From Gammaproteobacteria bacterium (lineage in GTDB: Bacteria > Pseudomonadota > Gammaproteobacteria > Steroidobacterales > GCA-2729495), in contig JAUIEY010000061.1 in assembly GCA_030429685.1 (NCBI GenBank), positions 1 through 9,577 on the forward strand: a stretch of 9,577 nucleotides of DNA, in the 5' to 3' direction. The notes beneath the pieces are model-generated. The model saw only the letters and a list, made by a program, of their open reading frames with translations. It was not told the DNA's origin and did not search any database. Position 1 is the stretch's first letter; every line of letters begins with the position of its first letter. The position numbers and the translations under genes are program-made. Of the stretch, positions 1-6,236 are shown piece after piece.

Positions 1-1095
1 GAAAGTAACCAACATTACGAAAACTTTTTCCCGGGGCGCGCGGCGAATTCGTTTCAGGTATTCCCAGTCGACAATATCCCATCCCACTTTTAGCAGAATG
101 CCGGCAAGCGCTGCGTACGGTATGGTGGTAACAAATGAGGCGAAGCCAAGCACCAGGGACAACAAAACTGCTGCATGCAGCACTCCCGAAAACGGGGTGC
201 GCCCGCCAGCGCGTACATTGACCAGAGTACGCATCGTTGCGCCGGCTCCGGGAACCGCGCCGAACAGACCTGCCATCAAGTTCCCTATCCCCTGACCTAC
301 CAGCTCGCGATTGGAATTGTGATGCGTGCGAGTAACGGTGTCGGCCACCAGCGACGTCAACAAACTGTCGATAGACCCCAGCAACGCAAGTACAAACGCG
401 GGCTGGATGATATTGGCGAGATCTATGCCGGTTGCAACTGGCAGCCGAATCTGTGGCAACCCCGTGGGCACTTCGCCGATCACCGGTGCCGCCGGCAGCA
501 CCGTCAGCCCCAATGCCGAACCGGCCAAAAGCGCAGTCAGCGGTGCGGGCAGGTATTTGCCAAGTGCCTTCGGCCAGAAGATCATAATCAGCAGCGCAAC
601 CAAACCGATGCCGACAGCATCCGGATTCGCATCTGCCACAGCCGTCGGCAGCAACTGCAATACCGCATGCAACCCATCCCCGCCGGCCGGCGCACCAACC
701 AGCGCCAGCAATTGTGGAATCATGATGATGACCCCTATTCCGGAGAGGAATCCGGAAATAACCGAATACGGCGTATAGGAAACGTAGCGCCCGACCCCCA
801 GCAAGCCGAAACCAATCTGCAGCAAACCACCCAGACAGACAATCAGGAACACTGTCTCGAGTGAATCGGCATAGAGCGCCACCACCGACGCCGTAACCAC
901 CGTCATGGGCCCCGTCGGGCCGGATACCTGCGCGGGCGTACCGCCGAATACGGCAGCAAAAAAACCGACCACAATCGCGCCGTAGAGTCCGGCAACCGGC
1001 CCCAGCCCGGAAGCCACACCGAAAGCGAGGGCCAGCGGCAACGCAACGACGGCGGCGGTCAACCCGCCAAATATTTCACCTTTGACGGACTGCAA
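1..1095 (-). CDS. SulP-family anion transporter, BicA-like (3' end cut off by window edge)
   Basis: Likely a sodium-dependent bicarbonate or sulfate transporter of the inner membrane. The minus strand is open from 1095 to base 1 and gives 365 residues without a stop. The first transmembrane segment has the SulP signature GGLTAAVVALPLALAFGVAS (residues 10-29), followed by a GGTP turn and a PTGPMT motif at 60-65. Asp243 and Thr247 (IDSLLT), and Gly285-Ala286-Thr287 in the GAGATMRT motif, line up at a constant offset of 15 with the Na+/HCO3- site residues Asp258, Thr262 and 300-302 that I recall for cyanobacterial BicA. The C-terminal STAS domain expected in the family would lie outside the window. 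The only reasonable start is TTG at 1095-1093: the TGA of the upstream oxidoreductase gene is the previous codon in the same frame, and the next start-like codon is inside the first membrane helix. This leaves an unusually short N-terminus. Substrate is not settled: BicA-type bicarbonate uptake is favoured over sulfate, but other SulP anions are possible. Confidence 0.88.
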   Translation of the reverse strand, partial: MQSVKGEIFGGLTAAVVALPLALAFGVASGLGPVAGLYGAIVVGFFAAVFGGTPAQVSGPTGPMTVVTASVVALYADSLETVFLIVCLGGLLQIGFGLLGVGRYVSYTPYSVISGFLSGIGVIIMIPQLLALVGAPAGGDGLHAVLQLLPTAVADANPDAVGIGLVALLIMIFWPKALGKYLPAPLTALLAGSALGLTVLPAAPVIGEVPTGLPQIRLPVATGIDLANIIQPAFVLALLGSIDSLLTSLVADTVTRTHHNSNRELVGQGIGNLMAGLFGAVPGAGATMRTLVNVRAGGRTPFSGVLHAAVLLSLVLGFASFVTTIPYAALAGILLKVGWDIVDWEYLKRIRRAPREKVFVMLVTF

Positions 1096-2742
1096 TCACA
1101 TACCTGTGTAATTCGGACCACCCGCGCCTTCGGGCACCGTCCAGTTAATGTTCTGCGCCGGATCCTTGATGTCGCAGGTCTTGCAGTGCACGCAATTCTG
1201 CGCATTGATCTGGAAACGCTGCTCGCCGCCCTCCGTAACCACTTCGTACACACCGGCCGGGCAATACAGCCGGGCGGGTTCACCGTAGACCGGCAGGTTA
1301 TTCCTGATGGGCACAGCCGGATCCAGCAATTGCAGGTGCACCGGCTGGTCTTCTTCGTGATTGGTACTGGACAGATACACCGATGACAACAGGTCAAAAC
1401 TAAGCTTGCCGTCAGGGACCGGATACTCAATAGGTGTACTTTCGCTGAGCGGCTTCAGGCAGGCATGATCCGGATCGGTGTTGCGCAGAGTGAATGGCAG
1501 CTTGCCGCGGAACACGTTCTGATCAAGCCAGATAAACGCGGCGCCGAGCAAATTGCCGAACTTGTGCTGGGCAGGCCCGAAGTTGCGGGCCGCATGCAAC
1601 TCGCGCCACACCCAGGAGTCTTTGACCCGTTGTGTGTAATCGCCGACGCTGGCATCCGCCGCCTCACTCTGCAGGGCTTCAAACACACTTTCCGCCGCCA
1701 GCATGCCGGTCTTCATGGCGGTGTGCGAACCCTTGATTTTGGCGCCGTTTAAAAACCCGGCTTCACAACCTGCCAGCAAACCGCCCGGGAAAACCAGTTC
1801 CGGCAGCGACTGCAGACCGCCCTTGTTGACGGCGCGGGCACCATAGGAAATGCGCTTGCCGCCGCTCAGTGTGGCACTGATTTTCGGGTGATGTTTCCAG
1901 CGCTGGAATTCACGGAACGGGTTCAGGTGCGGATTGCTGTAATTGAGCGCAACAATGTAGCCGAGATAAACCTGATTGCCCGCGGCGTGATACAGGAACC
2001 CGCCGCCTTCGGTCCGGCGGTCCAGCGGCCAGCCCGTGGTATGCACCACCAGGCCCTCACGATGCTGTGCCGGGTCAATCTCCCAGATCTCCTTGATGCC
2101 GATCCCGTAGTGCTGCGGATCGGCATGCCGGCGCAATTCAAAACGTTCCATCAATTGCTTGCCGAGACTGCCGCGACAGCCTTCGCTGAAAATCGTGTAA
2201 CGGGCACGCAGTTCATAGCCGGCCTCGTAGGTCGGCTTGTGCTGTCCGTCGGCAGCAACACCCATGTCGCCGGTAGCGACACCGGCCACACGGCCATCCT
2301 CGTACAGCACTTCGGCAGCGGCAAAACCGGGGAACAGATTCACGCCCATGGCTTCAGCCTGCTCACCCAGCCAGCGACACACATTGCCAAGACTGACGAT
2401 GTAGTTGCCGTCATTGTGCATTGGCTGTGGCACGAACAACGCGGGCACTTTGACAGCTGACTCGGACCCGGTCAGATACCAGACGTCGTCGCCGGTGACC
2501 GCGGTTTTAATCGGCGCGCCGCGCTCGACCCAGTCCGGGAACAACTCCTGCAGCGCCGTGGGCTCGAGTACCGCACCCGAGACAATATGCGCGCCGATCT
2601 CCGAACCCTTTTCAACCAGGCAGACATTCAGCTCCTGACCGGCTGCTTCGGCCAGCTGCATCAGCCGGCAGGCAGCCGACAGGCCGGCGGGGCCGCCGCC
2701 GACAATGACCACATCAAAATCCATACTTTCGCGTTCAGACAC
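1096..2742 (-). CDS. Electron transfer flavoprotein-ubiquinone oxidoreductase (ETF-QO)
   Basis: Passes electrons from reduced ETF (fed by acyl-CoA and other dehydrogenases) to ubiquinone at the inner face of the membrane, using FAD and one 4Fe-4S cluster. With the start used here (548 aa), the FAD-binding GGGPAG is at residues 15-20. Family motifs such as GNYIVSLGNVCRWL, HYGIGIKEIW and GGKRISYGARA follow. The four cluster cysteines are Cys494, Cys517, Cys520 and Cys523 (NCVHCKTC), and the protein ends in the usual GGPNYxxM tail. I chose GTG at 2742 rather than ATG at 2724 or an upstream start at 2817. It has an AGAGGG site 6 bases away and gives an N-terminus (MSERESMDFDVV) much like the Pseudomonas protein as I recall it; ATG 2724 has only a poorly spaced match. 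etfA and etfB are not in the window. Length and motifs indicate an intact enzyme. Confidence 0.96.
   Translation of the reverse strand: MSERESMDFDVVIVGGGPAGLSAACRLMQLAEAAGQELNVCLVEKGSEIGAHIVSGAVLEPTALQELFPDWVERGAPIKTAVTGDDVWYLTGSESAVKVPALFVPQPMHNDGNYIVSLGNVCRWLGEQAEAMGVNLFPGFAAAEVLYEDGRVAGVATGDMGVAADGQHKPTYEAGYELRARYTIFSEGCRGSLGKQLMERFELRRHADPQHYGIGIKEIWEIDPAQHREGLVVHTTGWPLDRRTEGGGFLYHAAGNQVYLGYIVALNYSNPHLNPFREFQRWKHHPKISATLSGGKRISYGARAVNKGGLQSLPELVFPGGLLAGCEAGFLNGAKIKGSHTAMKTGMLAAESVFEALQSEAADASVGDYTQRVKDSWVWRELHAARNFGPAQHKFGNLLGAAFIWLDQNVFRGKLPFTLRNTDPDHACLKPLSESTPIEYPVPDGKLSFDLLSSVYLSSTNHEEDQPVHLQLLDPAVPIRNNLPVYGEPARLYCPAGVYEVVTEGGEQRFQINAQNCVHCKTCDIKDPAQNINWTVPEGAGGPNYTGM
1102..1107 (-). 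promoter_or_regulatory. Weak ribosome-binding site supporting the TTG start of the SulP gene
   Basis: Read on the minus strand, ACAGGT lies inside the last codons of the oxidoreductase gene, 6 bases ahead of the TTG at 1095. The match is partial, but it is the only Shine-Dalgarno-like sequence near the transporter start, and the spacing is right. The arrangement suggests translational coupling: ribosomes that stop at the TGA (1098-1096) sit directly on the initiation site. Confidence 0.4.
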
Positions 2743-2748
2743 TCGTCG

Positions 2749-2754
2749 CCCTCT
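2749..2754 (-). promoter_or_regulatory. Ribosome-binding site that fixes the GTG start of the ETF-QO gene
   Basis: On the minus strand AGAGGG is followed by a 6-base spacer and then GTG (2742-2740). This is the best-spaced Shine-Dalgarno match in the region and supports GTG 2742 over the ATG 18 bases downstream. Confidence 0.6.
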
Positions 2755-2782
2755 GCTAACAGACGCGGGAAAAAGCTGCGGT

Positions 2783-2788
2783 ATTGTA
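2783..2788 (-). promoter_or_regulatory. Putative -10 box for the ETF-QO gene
   Basis: TACAAT on the minus strand matches the sigma-70 -10 consensus at 5 of 6 positions. It would place transcription start near 2776, giving a leader of about 34 bases that contains the AGAGGG site. A run of seven T lies just upstream on the same strand. No convincing -35 hexamer is visible at 16-18 bases, so this is a moderate call. Confidence 0.4.
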
Positions 2789-2842
2789 GCGAAAAAAACA
2801 CCGCCACTTTGACGCACATCGCAGCTCTGGGACAGCAGCGGC

Positions 2843-2851
2843 TGATAGAAT
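2843..2851 (+). promoter_or_regulatory. Putative extended -10 promoter for zapE, almost touching the start codon
   Basis: TGATAGAAT is a TGn extension followed by TAGAAT, which is 5 of 6 matches to TATAAT. Transcription would start around 2857-2860, while the zapE start codon is GTG at 2860. No Shine-Dalgarno sequence is seen before that GTG, which fits a leaderless or nearly leaderless message. A TTGACG at 2809-2814 is too far away (31 bases) to pair with it. Confidence 0.4.
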
Positions 2852-2859
2852 CGGCCGCC

Positions 2860-3957
2860 GTGAGCGTTCGATCAAACTATCAAGCCGCGCTCGAACAACA
2901 CGGGTTCGAGAGCGATGCAAGCCAGCTGGCAGCCATTGACCTGCTTGAGACCGTGCGCGCAGAACTGGTTGGCGCCGGCAGCGGCGGGCCACTGCAGAAA
3001 CTCCGGCGGCTGTTGGCCGGCCAGACCGTCGCCCGGCCGCCGGCACGAGGCGCCTACCTGTGGGGCGGTGTCGGGCGCGGCAAAACCTTTGTCATGGATT
3101 TATTCTATGAATCGCTGCCGTTCGCGGAAAAGCAGCGCTTTCACTTTCACCGGCTGATGTACCGGGTGCACGGGCAACTCAAGACGCTACAGGGTCAGGC
3201 CGATCCGATTGCGACGGTGGCCGATTCGATTGCCGCTGATACCCGGGTCATTTGTTTTGACGAGTTCTATGTTTCCGACATCGGCGACGCCATGATACTA
3301 GGGCGTTTGCTGGACGCATTGTTTGTGCGCGGTGTCACGCTGGTGGCCACGTCCAACATCCCGCCGGACGAACTGTATCGCGATGGCCTGCAACGTCAGC
3401 AATTTCTGCCGGCGATCGAATTGCTGAAAACCCACACGCAAGTGCTGAATCTGGATGCCGGCAACGACTACCGCCTGCGCGTGCTGGAGCAGGCAGAAAT
3501 CTGGCATGCCCCGCTGGACGCTGCCGCCGACAGCAATCTGGCGGGCTATTTTGCCGCTATTGCGCCGGACAAGGGCAGCATCGGCCAGTCAATCGAAATC
3601 CTCGGTCGCGACATCCGCACGCGCAGGCGCGCCGATGGCGTGGCCTGGTTCGACTTTCGGGAACTCTGTGCAGGGCCGCGCAGCCAGGACGACTACATTG
3701 AGATCGCCCGCGCTTTCCAGACCGTATTGCTGTCCAATGTGCCGCAGTTGACGACGGAACAGGAAAATCAGGCGCGCCGCTTTATTGCGCTGGTGGACGA
3801 ATTCTACGACCGGCGTGTCAAGCTTATCGTATCGGCCGCCCAGCCGGCGGCCCGGATATACCGCGGCAAACGGCTGACGCAGGAATTTCAGCGCACGCTG
3901 AGCCGGCTCACGGAAATGCAGTCGCATCAATACCTTGCTCAGGCCCATCTGCCCTGA
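2860..3957 (+). CDS. zapE: Cell division protein ZapE (AFG1-like P-loop ATPase)
   Basis: ATPase of the AFG1/LACE1 family. In E. coli, ZapE associates with the Z-ring and affects FtsZ bundle stability; the mitochondrial relatives act in membrane-protein quality control. With the GTG start at 2860 the protein is 365 aa, against about 375 in E. coli. Walker A is GGVGRGKT at residues 69-76, Walker B is VICFDEF at 130-136, and ATSNIPPDELYR at 163-174 follows as the sensor region. The C-terminus keeps the RRFIALVDEFYDRRVKL and LSRLTEMQS blocks. The frame stays open upstream to 2587, but those residues would lie opposite the oxidoreductase gene and have no family counterpart, so the longer version is rejected. 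The gene is transcribed away from ETF-QO and followed by gpmA after 103 bases. Confidence 0.96.
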   Translation: MSVRSNYQAALEQHGFESDASQLAAIDLLETVRAELVGAGSGGPLQKLRRLLAGQTVARPPARGAYLWGGVGRGKTFVMDLFYESLPFAEKQRFHFHRLMYRVHGQLKTLQGQADPIATVADSIAADTRVICFDEFYVSDIGDAMILGRLLDALFVRGVTLVATSNIPPDELYRDGLQRQQFLPAIELLKTHTQVLNLDAGNDYRLRVLEQAEIWHAPLDAAADSNLAGYFAAIAPDKGSIGQSIEILGRDIRTRRRADGVAWFDFRELCAGPRSQDDYIEIARAFQTVLLSNVPQLTTEQENQARRFIALVDEFYDRRVKLIVSAAQPAARIYRGKRLTQEFQRTLSRLTEMQSHQYLAQAHLP

Positions 3958-3991
3958 CGCCGGCGCTGCGGCGACTGCGTAATACCGAAAG

Positions 3992-4019
3992 TTACCCGCT
4001 GCGCCATACGGGTTACACT
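3992..4019 (+). promoter_or_regulatory. Weak candidate promoter for gpmA
   Basis: TACACT at 4014-4019 is a fair -10 box, with TTACCC at 3992-3997 as a poor -35 at a 16-base spacing. Transcription would start near 4026, about 35 bases before the gpmA ATG. An imperfect inverted repeat (GTTACCCG at 3991-3998 against CGGGTTAC at 4009-4016, one mismatch) covers the same bases and could be an operator or chance. Confidence 0.25.
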
Positions 4020-4060
4020 ACGCGCCCTTCTTAAAAAACTAAGCCCTCACGGAGTTACCC

Positions 4061-4801
4061 ATGGCAGGCAAACTGGTTCTGTGCCGGCACGGCCAGAGTG
4101 AATGGAACCTGAAAAATCTGTTTACCGGCTGGAAAGATGTTGACCTGACCGAACAAGGCATAGCAGAAGCCAGACGGGCCGGTCAGGATTTACTGCAGCT
4201 CAACATTCGGTTTGATGTCGCCTATACATCGGTGCTGAAGCGCGCTATTCGCACGCTGTGGCTGATACTGGACGAAATGGACCTGATGTGGATTCCGGTG
4301 ATCCGTGCCTGGCAGCTAAACGAGCGCCACTACGGCGCCCTGCAGGGTCTGAACAAAGCCGAAACCGCCGCGCAACATGGTGACGAACAGGTGCACATCT
4401 GGCGACGCAGCTACGACATTCCGCCGCCGGCACTGGCAGAGGATGACGAACGGCATCCGCAACACGACCCGCGCTATGCCGGACTGACCGACCTGCCGGG
4501 GACCGAATCGCTGAAAACCACACTGGAACGCGTGGAGCCCTACTTCAACAGCGAAATAGCACCGCGCCTCAGGGCCGGGCAAAACGTGCTGATAGCCGCG
4601 CATGGTAATAGCCTGCGTGCACTGGTAAAAATGCTCGACAAGGTTTCGGACGAGGAGATCACCGGTTTCAATATTCCTACCGGTGTGCCGATTGTGTACG
4701 AACTCGATGACGACCTGAATCCCCTCAGCCGCGAATTCGTCGGCGATCCTGACGCGGTTGCTGCTGCCGCCGCAGCGGTAGCCAACCAGGGCAAAGCCTG
4801 A
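4061..4801 (+). CDS. gpmA: 2,3-bisphosphoglycerate-dependent phosphoglycerate mutase
   Basis: Glycolytic and gluconeogenic enzyme in the cytoplasm that interconverts 3- and 2-phosphoglycerate through a phosphohistidine. The 246-aa protein has the family size. The phosphate-accepting His10 lies in RHGQSEWN (residues 9-16). The other active-site residues are Arg61 (LKRAIRT), Glu88 (LNERHYG) and His181 (AAHGNSLR). The longer insert typical of the cofactor-dependent class, including the GLNKAETA and RSYDIPPP blocks, is present, which separates it from short histidine phosphatases. The alanine-rich end finishing in VANQGKA is also normal for the family. A GGAG ribosome-binding site at 4051-4054 precedes the ATG by 6 bases. 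Only 2 bases separate its TGA from the ATG of the carbonic anhydrase-like gene, so the two are surely co-transcribed. Confidence 0.97.
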   Translation: MAGKLVLCRHGQSEWNLKNLFTGWKDVDLTEQGIAEARRAGQDLLQLNIRFDVAYTSVLKRAIRTLWLILDEMDLMWIPVIRAWQLNERHYGALQGLNKAETAAQHGDEQVHIWRRSYDIPPPALAEDDERHPQHDPRYAGLTDLPGTESLKTTLERVEPYFNSEIAPRLRAGQNVLIAAHGNSLRALVKMLDKVSDEEITGFNIPTGVPIVYELDDDLNPLSREFVGDPDAVAAAAAAVANQGKA

Positions 4802-4803
4802 GC

Positions 4804-5322
4804 ATGATTTACAACCTGGGCGAGCAGACAGCCGACATTGCCGGGGATGTTTATGTAGCGCCCAGCGCCACGATCATCGGCGATGTCTGCCTGAAGCCCG
4901 AGTCGAGTGTCTGGTTTGGCGCCGTCCTGCGCGGCGACATTGAACGCATTACCGTAGGCCGCGGTTCCAATGTACAGGATGGCACCGTGATGCATACCGA
5001 CCCTGACAATCCCTGCACGCTGGGCGATTATGTCACGGTCGGCCACATGGCTATGCTGCACGGCTGTGATGTGGGTGACGGTAGCCTGGTGGGCATCGGC
5101 GCAACATTGCTGAACGGCTCACGCATAGGCAAGAACTGCATCGTCGGCGCGCATACACTGATTACCGAAGGCAAAGAATTTCCTGACGGCGTGTTAATCG
5201 TGGGCACGCCCGGCAAAGTCATGCGTGAACTGAATGAAACTGACTTTGCGCGCATGCGCGCCAATGCCGAGCGCTACATCCAACGCGGTCAGCGTTATTT
5301 GCTCGAACTCCAGCCGCGCTAG
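4804..5322 (+). CDS. Gamma-carbonic anhydrase family protein (YrdA-like)
   Basis: Left-handed beta-helix protein of the gamma-carbonic anhydrase family, 172 aa. Hexapeptide-type repeats run from about residue 12 to 135. The three zinc-ligand histidines are His64 (VMHTD), His81 and His86 (GHMAMLHGC), with the spacing of short gamma-class proteins. Arg43, Asp45 and Gln58 match the conserved RGD and VQDG positions. The short form lacks the acidic loop of the archaeal Cam enzyme that carries the proton-shuttle glutamate, so true CO2 hydration activity is uncertain; many YrdA or PaaY-like members have weak or untested activity or act as thioesterases. It starts 2 bases after gpmA with no ribosome-binding site of its own outside gpmA coding sequence, suggesting translational coupling. 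Its TAG stop overlaps the stop of the opposing tesB gene. Confidence 0.93.
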   Translation: MIYNLGEQTADIAGDVYVAPSATIIGDVCLKPESSVWFGAVLRGDIERITVGRGSNVQDGTVMHTDPDNPCTLGDYVTVGHMAMLHGCDVGDGSLVGIGATLLNGSRIGKNCIVGAHTLITEGKEFPDGVLIVGTPGKVMRELNETDFARMRANAERYIQRGQRYLLELQPR

Positions 5323-6176
5323 CTGCGCAGACGAATCAGCCCTTCCTGGGCCGTTGACGCCACCAGTTTGCCGTCCTGGGTAAACACGGTGGCCCGCGCC
5401 AGCCCCCGGCCGCCGGAGGCGCTGGGACTGTCAAAGGCGAACAGCAGCCACTCGTCAACGCGAAATTCGTGATGAAACCACATGGCATGATCGAGACTGG
5501 CCATTTGCACGCTGCCGTCCACAAAACTCACCGCATGCGGCAGGGTAGCGGTACCCAGTAACTCATAGTCCGACACATATGCCATCAGGGCCTGATGCAA
5601 AGCCGGGTTGTCCGGTAGTTTGTCCTTGGCTTTGATCCAGACATGCTTGACCGGCTCGAGTTTTTTCGGGTTGGTGTAATCCGGCGCGCGCAATGGTCGC
5701 ACCATGAACGGCCGTTTGCGCGTCAGGTAGCGGCGCATTTTTTCATGCACCTGGGCCAGCATGGCCTCACCGACCTCACTGCGATCCGCCAGGCCTTCCG
5801 GGCCCGGTATATCCGGCATTGCGGCCTGATGCTCTATACCCTGCTCCGGCGCCTGAAACGATGCAGCCATGTTGAAAATGGGCTGGCCATGCTGGATGGC
5901 CACCACGCGGCGGCTGCTGAAACTGCCGCCGTCGCGCGCGCGATCCACCTCGTAGACAATCGGCGCCTCGACATCACCGCGGCGCAGAAAATACGCATGC
6001 AGTGAATGGCAAATCCGTCCATCCACGGTCTGTGCCGCAGCATGCAGGGCCTGCCCCAGCACCTGCCCGCCAAACACCTGTGGCGTACCTATATCGCGGC
6101 TTTCGCCGCGGTAAATATTCTGCTCAATACGCTCCAGCTCCAACAGCTGCAGCAGGTCGGCGAGTACCGGATCCAT
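5319..6176 (-). CDS. tesB: Acyl-CoA thioesterase II
   Basis: Cytoplasmic double-hotdog thioesterase that hydrolyses medium and long acyl-CoA to free fatty acid and CoA. At 285 aa it is the size of E. coli TesB. The N-terminal hotdog includes FGGQVLGQAL (35-44) and the HSLHAYFLRRGD block (57-68); the C-terminal hotdog carries the catalytic triad. By comparison with E. coli Asp204, Thr228 and Gln278, the triad here is Asp203 (SDYELLG), Ser227 (MASLDHAMWFH) and Gln277 (STAQEG). Serine in place of threonine keeps the hydroxyl and also occurs in other members. An AGGAGG ribosome-binding site 10 bases before the ATG supports the start. It is transcribed divergently from the DUF1499 gene and converges on the carbonic anhydrase-like gene, where both TAG stop codons fall in the palindrome CTAG (5319-5322). 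Confidence 0.96.
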   Translation of the reverse strand: MDPVLADLLQLLELERIEQNIYRGESRDIGTPQVFGGQVLGQALHAAAQTVDGRICHSLHAYFLRRGDVEAPIVYEVDRARDGGSFSSRRVVAIQHGQPIFNMAASFQAPEQGIEHQAAMPDIPGPEGLADRSEVGEAMLAQVHEKMRRYLTRKRPFMVRPLRAPDYTNPKKLEPVKHVWIKAKDKLPDNPALHQALMAYVSDYELLGTATLPHAVSFVDGSVQMASLDHAMWFHHEFRVDEWLLFAFDSPSASGGRGLARATVFTQDGKLVASTAQEGLIRLRS

Positions 6177-6186
6177 TGCTGTGACA

Positions 6187-6192
6187 CCTCCT
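6187..6192 (-). promoter_or_regulatory. Strong ribosome-binding site of tesB
   Basis: A perfect AGGAGG on the minus strand lies 10 bases before the tesB ATG at 6176. It is one of two back-to-back AGGAGG sites in the 60-base gap, the other serving the DUF1499 gene. Confidence 0.7.
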
Positions 6193-6200
6193 GGTTAACC

Positions 6201-6207
6201 TATGCTA
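6201..6207. promoter_or_regulatory. Possible symmetric (bidirectional) -10 element between tesB and the DUF1499 gene
   Basis: TATGCTA reads TATGCT on the plus strand (6201-6206) and TAGCAT on the minus strand (6207-6202). Both keep the key T, A and final T of a -10 box. Counting 7 bases from each gives transcription starts near 6213 (plus) and 6195 (minus), about 18 bases apart. Leaders would be about 24 and 19 bases, each just long enough to hold its AGGAGG site. No good -35 is visible on either strand (TTGCTG at 6176-6181 is the closest for plus), so the call rests on symmetry and geometry. Confidence 0.35.
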
Positions 6208-6222
6208 CCGTTTGCGGCCAAC

Positions 6223-6228
6223 AGGAGG
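6223..6228 (+). promoter_or_regulatory. Ribosome-binding site that decides the DUF1499 gene start
   Basis: AGGAGG precedes two in-frame ATGs, at 6231 and 6237. The spacer is 2 bases to the first and 8 bases to the second, so the second is much the better initiation codon. Confidence 0.7.
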
Positions 6229-6236
6229 AAATGCTG

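Noticed and set aside
175..864. Long plus-strand open frame (229 codons) and another at 326-778
   Set aside because: They lie opposite the SulP transporter gene, whose conserved motifs fix the coding strand. The translations are rich in Gln, Arg and His with no recognisable pattern, as expected of antisense frames in GC-rich DNA.
1888..2460. Plus-strand open frame of 190 codons
   Set aside because: It is the mirror of the ETF-QO coding sequence, which matches its family along its whole length.
2587..2859. N-terminal extension of zapE of 91 codons
   Set aside because: It would overlap the start of the oxidoreductase gene on the other strand and has no counterpart in ZapE proteins. The GTG at 2860 gives the expected length.
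3339..3796. Two copies of GCTGGTGG (3339-3346 and 3789-3796), identical to the E. coli Chi site
   Set aside because: Both fall in conserved zapE coding sequence, the motif is short, and the organism is not E. coli, so there is no basis for calling them Chi.
3958..3973. Hairpin CGCCG/CGGCG just after the zapE stop, considered as a terminator
   Set aside because: The stem is only 5 bp and no T run follows, so it does not qualify as an intrinsic terminator.
4751..4801. Alanine-rich tail of GpmA (residues 231-246), considered as a repeat expansion
   Set aside because: A similar alanine-rich end finishing in VANQGKA is normal for GpmA in related bacteria.
6193..6200. GGTTAACC palindrome in the tesB/DUF1499 gap, considered as an operator
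   Set aside because: An 8-base palindrome is easily found by chance and does not extend into its flanks; no second copy is seen near other genes in the window.
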